A DNA stretch of 64,000 bases from Anaerolentibacter hominis (GTDB lineage: Bacteria > Bacillota > Clostridia > Lachnospirales > Lachnospiraceae), in contig NZ_JAWDIX010000002.1 of NCBI RefSeq assembly GCF_032380675.1, positions 186,001 to 250,000 on the forward strand. The letters run 5' to 3'. The notes beneath the pieces were generated by a model. The model saw only the letters and a program-made list of their open reading frames with translations, had not been told where the DNA came from and did not search any database. Numbering within the stretch: the stretch's first letter is position 1; each line of letters begins with the position of its first letter. The position numbers were made by a program, and so were the translations under genes. Positions 50,713-59,926 of the stretch are shown here, one piece after another.

Positions 50713-52902
50713 ATGGAGACAAAACGGAAAAACCAACTGAATAACCGGGGCTCAAGCCTGCTTTTTGTCATTGCCGCTCTGGCGGTTATCGGCGTGATGG
50801 CGGCTCTTTCTCTCTCGGCGGCATCCGCCAACACGGTAATGAAGGCGGCAAACCGGGAATCGGAGAAGAATTTTTACCACGTGGAGCAGGCGCTGGATGA
50901 AATCTATGTGGGACTGGGGGAACAGGTTTCCGATACCTTTAAAGACGCCTACCAGCAATTCTCGGCGAATGTGGCTTCTACAATGGTAGAATACGCGAAA
51001 AACAACCATTCCACGGACGGTCTGGAGTTTGTACTTCAGAATCTTTTCCGTTCCAAATGCATCCAGAAGCTGGAGGTTCTCTTTTATATGGGGGATGACA
51101 AGGCGCTGGAGAAGAGCCGGCAGTTTCTGTCGGCGTACAGTCCCACGGTATCTTCTGAAAATATGGAGGTAGGGCTGCAGCGGATTGAATTCGGCGGTTA
51201 CGATGTAACCCTTCGGGGCCTGAGTGTAAAAAATATCAATGCGGAGGACGTTTATTCTTCTATCACGACCGATCTCACGATTACCGTGCCGGATCTGACA
51301 GAATTGATGAAGGCGACTGACAATGGAACCGCTATTTTGCCGGCGGAGACGGCGGAACTGTTAAACTATGCCCTGATCGGCGCGGACCAGGTGCAGATTC
51401 TGGGGACGGATTTTACTGCTCTTGGAAATGTATACGCCGGGGACGGCGGTCTGCTCTGTGAGGACGGCACCGACAGCCGTATCCAGGGAAACCGGTTCGT
51501 CAGCCCGGGGGATATTGTAGTATACGGCGCTTCCCTTGCCGTGAATAGCAGTCAGGTCTGGGCCAGAAACATTAATACGGAAGAGTCCGGGGAGGATGGA
51601 AGGACCCCTGCGGTTGTTATGGAGACGGCGAAGACCGGTTCGGGCGGAATCTATGTTCAGGACGATCTGGCGGTAAACGGAACCGGAAGTCAGTTGGATT
51701 TAAGCGGAAATTACTATGGATTCAGCTATGGATCGGGCATGCACAGGCAGAGCAGCGCGATTACTGTCAATGCCCAGAGGTCAGTGGTAAATATGACTGA
51801 CTTAAAGAAGCTCTTTCTCGCCGGGCATGCCTATCTGGATTTCTATGCCGGTGATCCGGGCATGGAAGGTTTTTATACGTATCCTCTGGCAGAATCCCTA
51901 AGTCTGAGCGTGGATCAGAACCTGTATCTGATTCAGAGAGATTATCTGGTGGAAGGTGCAGACAGAAATGTCTCCGCGGTAGTAAACGGAATTTCGTATA
52001 AAACCGGATATGGACGGGGCAATAATGCGGATCTTTTCAATGAGGAGCACGGATATTACGGTGTGCAGTTTACCCCGGATTTTAATCTGGATGAGCTGCT
52101 GGACCCGATTAAGCCGGTTTACTCCATGCTGATCAATAATAAAGTGTATTTATACTGGAACTTTGTAAATGAAGAGGCGAGGATTCAGTTCCTGGAATAC
52201 TGTATCAAGCAGAAAGCGCTTGATCCCTATCTGGAATCGTTCATGGACGGGGGATCGGTAGAGATTACGGCTCCCTCGGGCTCCTATATCAACGGGCGGC
52301 TGTTCCGGGTCAGGGATAACAAAGCGTCCCTGGTGGGAAACCGGACTGTTATAACACCGGAGCTTAAGAGCAGGCTGGATGAAATGAAGCGGCAGTTTGC
52401 TTCTGCGACAGTGAGCCTGGAAACAGAAGAAGGAAAAACCGCATGGCGGGATATGATTTTCTTTGACCAGATATACGGAGGAAACGGCGCCGTGTACTGC
52501 CGGGATAATGTGCTGATTACCGCAGGGGATCTTATTGCCGCCCCTGACGGCTCTTATCTGGATCAGGATGGGAATGTGATTGATTTTACAGCCGGCAACG
52601 GCATTTTGATTGCATCCGGCGACATTATCATTCAACAGGATGCGTTTACCTTTACCGGTCTCGTGATTGCCGGGGGATCTGTCCGGATAGAGGGGAGCAG
52701 CGTCAGGCTGATCGCCGACGCGGCGGGTACTGCGGCTATTCTGCACTTTGCCGATCCTTCTCTTATGGATTATCTGGATATTAAAGGGATTACCGGGCAG
52801 GAGCCTGCGGACGCGGATGGAAATGGAGAGAGCACCGGCAATTCCATGGATCTGGAATACAGTTTTATGACCCTGTCCAACTGGACAAAGAATAAATCCT
52901 GA
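50713..52902 (+). CDS. Large PilX/GspK-like minor pilin
   Basis: 729 residues. The N-terminus NNRG/SSLLFVIAALAVIGVM has the prepilin cleavage Gly and hydrophobic helix but lacks Glu5, as in GspK/PilX tip pilins. The rest is a long beta-rich surface region with repeats suggestive of a beta-solenoid (LGNVYAGDGGLLCEDG, GNRFVSPGDIVVYG, NGILIASGDIIIQQDAF, GLVIAGGSVRIEGS). With such bulk it must sit at the fibre tip. 35 bases after the previous gene. Confidence 0.75.
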   Translation: METKRKNQLNNRGSSLLFVIAALAVIGVMAALSLSAASANTVMKAANRESEKNFYHVEQALDEIYVGLGEQVSDTFKDAYQQFSANVASTMVEYAKNNHSTDGLEFVLQNLFRSKCIQKLEVLFYMGDDKALEKSRQFLSAYSPTVSSENMEVGLQRIEFGGYDVTLRGLSVKNINAEDVYSSITTDLTITVPDLTELMKATDNGTAILPAETAELLNYALIGADQVQILGTDFTALGNVYAGDGGLLCEDGTDSRIQGNRFVSPGDIVVYGASLAVNSSQVWARNINTEESGEDGRTPAVVMETAKTGSGGIYVQDDLAVNGTGSQLDLSGNYYGFSYGSGMHRQSSAITVNAQRSVVNMTDLKKLFLAGHAYLDFYAGDPGMEGFYTYPLAESLSLSVDQNLYLIQRDYLVEGADRNVSAVVNGISYKTGYGRGNNADLFNEEHGYYGVQFTPDFNLDELLDPIKPVYSMLINNKVYLYWNFVNEEARIQFLEYCIKQKALDPYLESFMDGGSVEITAPSGSYINGRLFRVRDNKASLVGNRTVITPELKSRLDEMKRQFASATVSLETEEGKTAWRDMIFFDQIYGGNGAVYCRDNVLITAGDLIAAPDGSYLDQDGNVIDFTAGNGILIASGDIIIQQDAFTFTGLVIAGGSVRIEGSSVRLIADAAGTAAILHFADPSLMDYLDIKGITGQEPADADGNGESTGNSMDLEYSFMTLSNWTKNKS

Positions 52903-52910
52903 CGGCAGGC

Positions 52911-53393
52911 ATGGGTATAAGAATGAAAAATAAAATGAGACGAATGGTAAAGAAGGGTTTTACCCTGGTGGAGTTGATTGTCGTACTGGCGATTATCATG
53001 ATCTTTACCGGCGCCAGCGCCGCTTCGTTAAGCGGCTTTGATCATAAGCAGGTGACGAAAGCCGCATCCCTTTTTGATGAACAGCTGGGGATTCTGCGCA
53101 CTTATGCTACAACCAGAGCCGGCACATGGGAGCTGGAACTGACAGAGGAAGACGGCCAATATGTGACAAGGCTCCGCGTTGACGGTATGGACATAAGCAG
53201 GACGGAGATCGGCAGCACGTCAAAGGTAGCATTAAAGCAGCCTCTTCCGGGAAGCCGCTTTTGTGTGAACCGGGAGGACGGCGCGTTTCTGGAGAATGAA
53301 ACTTATTTCTGCGGGGATGTGATATTCCAGGGCGGCGGCGGAGAGAAAACCGTTAAAATGATAAAGGAAACCGGAGCCCATTATGTGGAATAG
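52911..53393 (+). CDS. Minor prepilin, GspH-like
   Basis: 160 residues. Leader ...MVKKG then FTLVELIVVLAIIMIFTGAS, Glu5 present. The head includes LFDEQLGILRTYATTRAGTWELEL, the typical GspH/FimT first helix and strand. ATG 52911 or 52923 may be the start. 8 bases after the PilX-like gene. Confidence 0.82.
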   Translation: MGIRMKNKMRRMVKKGFTLVELIVVLAIIMIFTGASAASLSGFDHKQVTKAASLFDEQLGILRTYATTRAGTWELELTEEDGQYVTRLRVDGMDISRTEIGSTSKVALKQPLPGSRFCVNREDGAFLENETYFCGDVIFQGGGGEKTVKMIKETGAHYVE

Positions 53394-53431
53394 GCAGATA
53401 TGCATATTGCAGCCAAAGCGAGGGATGGACA

Positions 53432-54436
53432 GTGAGGAAGAAAGGATTTACGCTAATTGAATTGATCGTCTGCATTGCCATACTGGGAGTGGTCAGTTCT
53501 CTTGTGGGTATGATGATTACCCAGGCATCCCAGTCCTACCGTCGCACGATGGCAAGATCGGATCTGCAGACGGAGGCACAGGACTGCTTAAACCGGATTT
53601 CAGATCTGGTGATGGGCGGCAAAGACATTCAGACGAAAAATACCGGGACAGGGCTGATCCTACAGATTGATATGGATGAGGTGGAATGGAAGTCGGGACC
53701 GGATAAATCATTATATATAAACGGCGCGCTTTTAAGCGAGCCGGGAGTTGTCGCGGACTTTACGGCTAAGGTAGATAAGACAGTGGAGCTGTCTGTTATT
53801 TTGACGAAATCGGACGTTACCTGCGAGGAGCAGGTCAGCATAAAGCCCAGGAGCGGTGCGGTGCGGCAGATGGGAGCGGAATTGGTGCTTGCCACCGGCA
53901 GGGACATCCAGGATGTATGGCTGACGATAAAGGCGGATATGGAAGAGAAGGTGGCCAACAAGGAGCTTTCCTGGGAGTATGCCAGATGGCAGGATACCAA
54001 CGGCATAGAGGGTACCAGGCATCAGCTGGCCCGGAATCTGCAAAAGAAATACGGGGATGCGTTTACCCAGGAGATGTATGATTATATCATCGGTTGTATC
54101 AATGAGTTTTATTTTCAGTGGTATCTGGGCACGCTGGCTCCTATCTTTGCAGACCAGACGATCAATTATAATGGGACCGATTATCCTATTCTCATGAAGG
54201 TTGATACCATTGACAAGAATGGCTCGGAGCCCACAACCTGGCTCTGCTATATCAGCACCACAGGCAAGACAACCAGCGTGGACTTTGCCTACCGTCAGAA
54301 GGATAAGTCCTGGTATAAAATCCTGAATAGGAAAGGCTCACTGGGAAATCTGAATATAAATAATATATCCAATCAGGGAAAGTTAGAGACCTGGCTTTCC
54401 AATAATCCCAGTCTTTATGAGAAAATGAACTGGTAA
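53432..54436 (+). CDS. Minor prepilin, PilW/GspJ-like
   Basis: 334 residues. GTG start; leader MRKKG, then FTLIELIVCIAILGVVSSLV with Glu5. The following LQTEAQDCLNRISDLVMGGK recalls PilW/GspJ. The C-terminal half is a large unknown head, with the tyrosine/tryptophan-rich FYFQWYLG region. 38 bases after the GspH-like gene. With the I-, K- and H-like genes it makes a full tip set. Confidence 0.8.
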   Translation: MRKKGFTLIELIVCIAILGVVSSLVGMMITQASQSYRRTMARSDLQTEAQDCLNRISDLVMGGKDIQTKNTGTGLILQIDMDEVEWKSGPDKSLYINGALLSEPGVVADFTAKVDKTVELSVILTKSDVTCEEQVSIKPRSGAVRQMGAELVLATGRDIQDVWLTIKADMEEKVANKELSWEYARWQDTNGIEGTRHQLARNLQKKYGDAFTQEMYDYIIGCINEFYFQWYLGTLAPIFADQTINYNGTDYPILMKVDTIDKNGSEPTTWLCYISTTGKTTSVDFAYRQKDKSWYKILNRKGSLGNLNINNISNQGKLETWLSNNPSLYEKMNW

Positions 54437-54497
54437 AAACAGACCCGGTACGCTATGCGAACCGTCTTACAGTAACCAGAGGAGGGAGGAAACCGGT

Positions 54498-56279
54498 GTG
54501 AAGAAAAAAGTAATACTATGGGCAGCAGCGGCGGGTATCATGCTGATTTGTACGGCCGGGTTCTGCCTTCGGGGCTTTATGAAAGCCGACGCGGCGGGGG
54601 CGTCGTCCTATTTTCCAGGACAGGGCACGGAAAGCGACCCATACCGGATCAGTACGGAAGAAGAGTTTCAGAATGTATTCCGGTATCTTAATGCGCTGCC
54701 CTGGAGAGGCAACAGGCAGGATTATTTTGTACTGGAAAATGATATTGACTGTAAAGGCGGGACAATAACTGGTCTTGCCCGATGGAATGTCCCGGCGTTT
54801 GCAGGGACTTTCGACGGGCAGGGCCATACAATCAGAAATCTTGTGCTAAGCAGGGGATATCTCTTTGGTGATATAAATACTACAGGTGTAGTAAAGAACT
54901 TAACTATGGATTTTGTTACTGTTATGAATCTGGAACAGGGCAGCGGGATTTTGGCAGGAGATAATAACGGCCGTATCGAGCATTGTAAGTTCCTTAATGT
55001 GAAAGCGGAAGGTGTAGGAGGCTCCAACATCGGCGGCCTGGCAGGAGAAAACGGCGGTATAATAATAGGGTGTGAATTCGGGGGAGTTCTTGGTAAAAGC
55101 ACCAGTGTAGTTTACAGCGGAATGGGCGGTATAGCATCGTACAATAAGGGAGATATTATAGAATGCATAAATCGGGCCCGGATCTATGGAGTGGATACGG
55201 TGGGGGGAATCGTTAGTTATAATTTCGGAGGAACTGTCGCTGACTGCACGAACCTGGGCAGGATCTATGCCAATAACGGTGTAGGCGGAATTACGGGAAG
55301 AGCAGAGAACAGCCTGATTATCAACTGCGGCAATGAGGCGGAAATTACCGGAATAATAGCAAATGTCAGCGGGCCGCAGGCAATCGGCGGGCTGGCCGGC
55401 GCGATAAAGAGCAGTGAGCTATATAACAGCTATAATATTGCTGAAATTACCCTTGAACGTCTGGTAGTTTCTGAACATGATATCAGAGACGGTACGATAG
55501 CCGGAGGTCTGATCGGATATGCGGAAAATGCAAATATAGAGCTGGAAAATTGTTATGCCGGGGGCAAGATAACCGGTGGGACAGAAAGTTTGGGCGGGAT
55601 TATAGGAAGCGGGCCCGGCGGAGCGGGTAAGAAAGCCGTCAGCTGCTATTGGAAGAGCAACGGATATTCTCAGGCGGTCGGAAGTGACAGAACGGATACA
55701 GAGTACGACGGAATCATGGAGCTTACACCGGAACAGCTGAAGGGAGAGGCCTTCGCCTATCAGCTGAACGATAATGCAAAAAATAGATATGAAGCCATAA
55801 CAGATCCGGTACCCTGGAAGCTGTGGGGGTTTTATATGGGTGAGGAGCCTGAAAAACAGACGGGTTTTCCTGTGTTTGCCGATATAGAGGAAGAAAAGCC
55901 GGAAGTTCCTCCGGTGCGTTTTCAGATCATCTACTGCTCCGATGAGAAGCTGTCCGGTTTGACGGACCGAAGCAGTAACTCAGTACATCCTGATTTTATC
56001 TGTTTGGATGGACTGGCAGAACTGGAAACAAAGTACGATTTTGTCCAGTTTGCCTTTTCTGATAAGGAGGATGAGATCACACTTGCAGGAAAAGATCTTC
56101 TCTGGCACTATGAGGATAAGACAGAGCTGGGCGCGGCGGGCACCGGACACAAGATTCCCGATAAAAGACAGGTTGTGCGGCCGGACGGATCGGACTGCAG
56201 GTATGTGGTAATCTATGCTGAGGAAGATACGGAAGAAGTGTTTGAATATATCAAAGAAGACTATTTTATTGTACATTGA
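54498..56279 (+). CDS. Secreted GLUG-repeat protein, candidate pilus-linked adhesin
   Basis: 593 residues, GTG start with GGAGGGAGG upstream. Signal peptide (about 1-33, ending ADA-AGA). Next GQGTESDPYRISTEEEFQ, a common start of beta-helix surface proteins, then seven or more GLUG-type repeats (GGLAGENGG, GGIASYNKG, GGIVSYNFG, GGITGRAEN, GGLAGAIKS, GGLIGYAEN, GGIIGSGPG; about 170-375), forming a right-handed beta-solenoid. A different C-terminal part follows (about 460-593). No LPXTG or membrane anchor. Last gene of the pilus locus, 61 bases after PilW-like; an adhesive function is inferred. Confidence 0.7.
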   Translation: MKKKVILWAAAAGIMLICTAGFCLRGFMKADAAGASSYFPGQGTESDPYRISTEEEFQNVFRYLNALPWRGNRQDYFVLENDIDCKGGTITGLARWNVPAFAGTFDGQGHTIRNLVLSRGYLFGDINTTGVVKNLTMDFVTVMNLEQGSGILAGDNNGRIEHCKFLNVKAEGVGGSNIGGLAGENGGIIIGCEFGGVLGKSTSVVYSGMGGIASYNKGDIIECINRARIYGVDTVGGIVSYNFGGTVADCTNLGRIYANNGVGGITGRAENSLIINCGNEAEITGIIANVSGPQAIGGLAGAIKSSELYNSYNIAEITLERLVVSEHDIRDGTIAGGLIGYAENANIELENCYAGGKITGGTESLGGIIGSGPGGAGKKAVSCYWKSNGYSQAVGSDRTDTEYDGIMELTPEQLKGEAFAYQLNDNAKNRYEAITDPVPWKLWGFYMGEEPEKQTGFPVFADIEEEKPEVPPVRFQIIYCSDEKLSGLTDRSSNSVHPDFICLDGLAELETKYDFVQFAFSDKEDEITLAGKDLLWHYEDKTELGAAGTGHKIPDKRQVVRPDGSDCRYVVIYAEEDTEEVFEYIKEDYFIVH

Positions 56280-56330
56280 CAGCGGTGTCAGACCACTGTT
56301 TTGGCATTTGAATCTCATTTAATGATAAAT

Positions 56331-56366
56331 CGGCCATTCTGGAACAGGTTCAGAATGGCCGGTTTT
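56331..56366 (+). terminator. Terminator of the pilus operon
   Basis: CGGCCATTCTG (56331-56341) pairs with CAGAATGGCCG (56351-56361), followed by GTTTT. Ends the pilus locus and lies just past the stop of the opposing hydrolase. Confidence 0.88.
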
Positions 56367-56384
56367 ATCGTTATGAAATTAATG

Positions 56385-57194
56385 TCACTGTGCATCCAGA
56401 AAGTTTAGAACCCTTTCGTTAAAATCTTTTGCCTCCTCATACACGCCGTGTCCCATGTCCGGATATATGAAAATTCTGCTTCCCTCAATCCTGTCCGCAA
56501 TTTCCAGAGAAGCATTTCTTCCAACGATTTTGTCATTGTCCGCTCCTATTATACAGGCGGGACATTTTATTTTATCCAGTTCGTCAATGGCATTATGCCG
56601 GATGCAGGCATCTGCCTGGATGATAAACCGGTCAAAGTCCCTGGGCTTTCCAAGCCTTGTAAGGACCGGATATAATCTGCGGAATTTTTTTAAGTAGCGG
56701 TCCGTATAAGAACGTTCGGCCGTATCAATAAAAATATTTTTGTAATCACCGGATCGGGCCAGTGCAATCCAGTGCTCTGCAGCGGCGGTTAAAGTCTCAT
56801 TTGGCCTCGGCGAGGTTACGGCCAGAATCAGTTTATGTACCATGGCTGGATAATCAATCGCCAGATACTGAGCGATCATGCCGCCCTGGGATACACCTAT
56901 GATATCCGCTTTTGCTATCTTTAAGCGGACCATTGCCTCTTTCACATCGTTTGCCATATCACGGGTGGAATACCCTTCCGGCAGCAGGTTCTTACGGCTA
57001 AACACAAATACCCTGTATTTTAAAGCATAGATACGGTACATCAATGCGAATGCCACGGCGGTTCCTTTTACCGTTTTTAATCCGTCGCCCAATCCAGGAA
57101 TAAAAATCAGATTTTTTTCACCCCGGCCAAAACAGATGTAGTCCATATCTGTTTCTTCGAATTCTAATTTGCCATTCTGTGCATGATAAAACAT
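56385..57194 (-). CDS. Alpha/beta hydrolase
   Basis: 269 residues from the ATG at 57194, which has GGAGGG 8 bases upstream; an ATG at 57212 would overlap that site. Motifs: IFIPGLGDG (about 30-38), nucleophile GVSQGG with Ser102, acid in IIGADNDKIVG, and His in DMGHGVYEE near the end. Cytoplasmic hydrolase of unknown substrate. It lies between the pilus locus and spoIVB, on the opposite strand. Confidence 0.88.
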   Translation of the reverse strand: MFYHAQNGKLEFEETDMDYICFGRGEKNLIFIPGLGDGLKTVKGTAVAFALMYRIYALKYRVFVFSRKNLLPEGYSTRDMANDVKEAMVRLKIAKADIIGVSQGGMIAQYLAIDYPAMVHKLILAVTSPRPNETLTAAAEHWIALARSGDYKNIFIDTAERSYTDRYLKKFRRLYPVLTRLGKPRDFDRFIIQADACIRHNAIDELDKIKCPACIIGADNDKIVGRNASLEIADRIEGSRIFIYPDMGHGVYEEAKDFNERVLNFLDAQ

Positions 57195-57341
57195 GAGCAG
57201 CCCTCCATTCATTCTTTCATTTTACCATAGATTCCCGAAGGATTCAGCATTTTACATTTCATGATACAGTTCTGTTCCATCTGTTTATAAAATTATGATA
57301 TTCGGTACATACTAACTCTGCAAACAAACATTACAGTAGAT

Positions 57342-57383
57342 AAGTCCTGTTTATTATTGACAGGGCTTACTATTTTTATGATA
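57342..57383 (+). promoter_or_regulatory. Hairpin and possible promoter upstream of spoIVB
   Basis: AAGTCCTGT (57342-57350) and ACAGGGCTT (57360-57368) form an inverted repeat. TTGACA (57357-57362) overlaps it and TGATAT (57379-57384 region) could be a -10. A forespore-type (sigma-G) promoter is expected for spoIVB in Bacillus but none is clear here. Confidence 0.35.
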
Positions 57384-57407
57384 TGTAAGAAAGGCAGGGT
57401 ATAAACA

Positions 57408-58682
57408 ATGACAAGGAAGGGTATCTACCGGATAATTTTAATCGGCTGTCTCGCAGCCACACTGGTGCTGCTGGGGTATTACGGCATACAGGCTATGAAT
57501 AACCAGGTGCCGGACCATATGAATATTATGGTGGGTGAGACGGAATACCTTTCATCCGCCCTGCCGATCGAGATGGAACCGGAGGACGAATCAATAGCGG
57601 CCAATTTCTCCACCGCCCCGCAGGTTCAGGAAGGGCAGCTGAACAAGACTCAGGTTGCCATGCATGCGACAGAAACCGGAAGTTTCACCATGAAAGTGAA
57701 ACTATTTGGCATATTTCCTTGGAAATCCGTACAAGTCGATGTTATAAACAATAATATAGCACTGACGCCATCCGGTCTTCCGGTTGGAATCAGTATGGAA
57801 ACAGACGGGCTGCTGGTTCTGGGAACAGGGAGAATTGAGGGCGCGGATGGTTTGAACTATGAACCTGCGTTGTCTCTGCTTCAAACGGGCGATTATATTT
57901 TAGGAGTAAATGGAACTGCAGTAAACTCAAAACATAATCTTGTAAAGCGAATACAGGATGCCGGCGGCGAAAATGTGACCCTGACGGTTCGCAGAAATGG
58001 GGAAGAAACGGATCTTCTGGTTGCACCGGTAAAGTCATCGGACGGCCAATATAAAATCGGAGCCTGGATCAGAGATGATACGCAGGGAATTGGCACAATC
58101 ACGTATGTAGACAGTAATAAAAGGTTCGGCGCTCTTGGACATGGCATCACTGATGTGGACACCGGTATTCTTATGGAACTGAAAAGAGGTGATTTATATC
58201 CGCTGACAATTGTCGATATCAAAAAGGGAACAAAAGGGAATCCTGGGGAAATAGTTGGTTTTTTGGAGACAGGCAAAGAAGAAAAAATCGGAGAGATTCT
58301 CTCAAATTCGTCAAAAGGTATCTTTGGCAGCTGGAGCGAAAAAGAAACTTCACAGAATGAGTACGGTGCTTTGCCGATTGCGTTAAAACAGGAAATAGAA
58401 AAAGGACCTGCTACTATTTTGTCCGGCATAGACGGAACAGTCAAGGAATATGAAATCGAAATAGAAAAACTGTATTTAAACAGTGACAGTGCAAATAAAG
58501 GAATGGTGATTCATGTAACGGATGAAAATCTTTTGTCCCTAAGCGGCGGAATTGTACAGGGAATGAGCGGCAGTCCGATTCTCCAAAATGGAAAAATAAT
58601 TGGTGCGGTAACCCACGTTTTTGTTAAAGATTCTACAAGGGGGTTCGGAATTTTTATCGAAAACATGCTGTCGGAAAAATAG
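57408..58682 (+). CDS. spoIVB: SpoIVB sporulation serine peptidase
   Basis: 424 residues. N-terminal membrane helix (about 7-27), PDZ domain (about 125-205, ILGVNGTAVNSKHNLVKRI), and S55 peptidase domain with GTITYVDSNKRFGALGHGITD (given as GALGHGITD) and the catalytic GMSGSPIL near 385-392. SpoIVB crosses from forespore to the intermembrane space and triggers pro-sigma-K processing. Adjacent to spo0A, as in other endospore formers. AAAGGCAGG site. Confidence 0.94.
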   Translation: MTRKGIYRIILIGCLAATLVLLGYYGIQAMNNQVPDHMNIMVGETEYLSSALPIEMEPEDESIAANFSTAPQVQEGQLNKTQVAMHATETGSFTMKVKLFGIFPWKSVQVDVINNNIALTPSGLPVGISMETDGLLVLGTGRIEGADGLNYEPALSLLQTGDYILGVNGTAVNSKHNLVKRIQDAGGENVTLTVRRNGEETDLLVAPVKSSDGQYKIGAWIRDDTQGIGTITYVDSNKRFGALGHGITDVDTGILMELKRGDLYPLTIVDIKKGTKGNPGEIVGFLETGKEEKIGEILSNSSKGIFGSWSEKETSQNEYGALPIALKQEIEKGPATILSGIDGTVKEYEIEIEKLYLNSDSANKGMVIHVTDENLLSLSGGIVQGMSGSPILQNGKIIGAVTHVFVKDSTRGFGIFIENMLSEK

Positions 58683-58697
58683 AAAAGAGTGTCAGAC

Positions 58698-58753
58698 TTT
58701 GTCGAATTATGCGACAGAAAGAGCTTGAAGATTTAATAGAATGTTAATATAAT
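58698..58753 (+). promoter_or_regulatory. spo0A promoter with 0A box
   Basis: TTGAAG (58725-58730), 17-base spacer, TATAAT (58748-58753). Upstream lies TTTGTCGAA (58698-58706), a perfect match to the Spo0A box TTTGTCRAA, facing an imperfect second half (CGACAGAAA, ending 58720) to form TGTCG-N7-CGACA. Autoregulation by Spo0A is likely. Confidence 0.8.
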
Positions 58754-58823
58754 GCGGTTTATAGGAAAAATAAAGAAAAAACAATTTTTTTAGCAGTGCT
58801 TGGAGAGGAAGGAGCGAAAAGAG

Positions 58824-59600
58824 ATGGTAAACGTAGGGATTGTCGATGATAATGAGAGAATGATTTCCATTTTGTCGGATATCATGAAGGAGGACAAGGA
58901 TATTTCTGTAGTGGGGACAGCAACAGATGGAATGGCAGCGCTCGATATGATTAAGGAAAAGACGCCGGATGTGGTTCTGCTGGATCTTATTATGCCGAAA
59001 CTGGATGGTTTGGGTGTACTGGAAAAGGTAAAAACATTGCGGAATATGACAAAGATACCTCGATTTATAGTGCTTACTGCAATAGGCCAGGAGGGAATTG
59101 CAGAAAATGCGTTTGAACTGGGCGCCAATTATTACATCATGAAACCGTTTGACAATAATGTCGTTTTGTCCAGAATTAAAAATCAGGTGCAGATCACTGC
59201 TCCGGTGAAAATGAATGAGCCGGTTAAGAGTATGGCGCAGGTACATAATCTGGAAGCCGATGTCACAGATATTATCCATGAGATAGGTGTTCCCGCCCAT
59301 ATTAAAGGGTATCAGTATCTGCGGGATGCCATTATGATGTCTGTGGATGATCAGGAAATGTTGAATTCGATCACAAAAATTCTGTATCCGACCATTGCTA
59401 AGAAGCACAAAACAACGGCCAGCCGTGTAGAACGGGCGATTCGTCACGCGATTGAAGTCGCATGGAGCCGAGGCAAAATGGATACAATTGACGAATTATT
59501 TGGTTATACGGTGAGTAACGGCAAGGGGAAACCGACCAACTCAGAGTTTGTTGCCCTGATCGCAGACAAGATCAGATTGCAGTATAAGACACAACAATAA
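58824..59600 (+). CDS. spo0A: Stage 0 sporulation protein A, master response regulator
   Basis: 258 residues from ATG 58824 (AGGAAGGAG 10 bases upstream; the TTG at 58800 is in frame but overlaps the site). Receiver domain with acidic pocket VDDNERM and phospho-acceptor Asp in [13 protein letters not shown] (about 48-60), then the Spo0A-specific DNA-binding domain: [20 protein letters not shown] and [18 protein letters not shown]. It is the phosphorylation-driven switch for sporulation in Firmicutes, which fixes the endospore-forming nature of the organism. Confidence 0.98.
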   Translation: MVNVGIVDDNERMISILSDIMKEDKDISVVGTATDGMAALDMIKEKTPDVVLLDLIMPKLDGLGVLEKVKTLRNMTKIPRFIVLTAIGQEGIAENAFELGANYYIMKPFDNNVVLSRIKNQVQITAPVKMNEPVKSMAQVHNLEADVTDIIHEIGVPAHIKGYQYLRDAIMMSVDDQEMLNSITKILYPTIAKKHKTTASRVERAIRHAIEVAWSRGKMDTIDELFGYTVSNGKGKPTNSEFVALIADKIRLQYKTQQ

Positions 59601-59657
59601 ATCTGATTCATTTAAAGCCGCATATTTATCTGAGAAACCGTTTACGAAAGACAAAGT

Positions 59658-59853
59658 TTGGACAGTTCGGAAGAGACGGTTATTATTTTGCCCTTTTTTA
59701 AGGTAAAAAGGGCCGATTGTGTCTAAAAGGCACACGGACAAGGAGAAGAACATTCCGTATTAAGGACAAATGAACATATTAGGGTGGTATATTCTGGTTT
59801 TATTGGATAGGATATTCCGGGCACGGGGATCAGCTTAAGCCTCGTGCCCTTTT
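59658..59853 (+). ncRNA. Candidate small RNA between spo0A and glgA
   Basis: TTGGAC (59658-59663), 17-base spacer and TATTAT (59681-59686) make a promoter; a terminator ends at 59853. The transcript of about 160 bases would begin with a GCCCTTTTTT/AAAAAGGGC hairpin (about 59691-59714). It contains a possible 22-codon hydrophobic ORF (ATG 59770, MNILGWYILVLL), with a ribosome site only 3 bases before the ATG. No known RNA family is recognised. Confidence 0.3.
59819..59853 (+). terminator. Terminator before glgA
   Basis: GGGCACGGGG (59819-59828) pairs with CCTCGTGCCC (59840-59849), one G-T pair, then TTTT. Isolates the spo0A region from glgA. Confidence 0.88.
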
Positions 59854-59926
59854 ATATTTCAGCTTTCAATACACGTAAGATTCATGTATAATAGGATTCA
59901 GAAGATGTCATAGGAGGGTAATGTCT

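Noticed and set aside
58707..59447. 246-codon frame on the minus strand
   Set aside because: Antisense to spo0A; His-rich composition is typical of such shadows.
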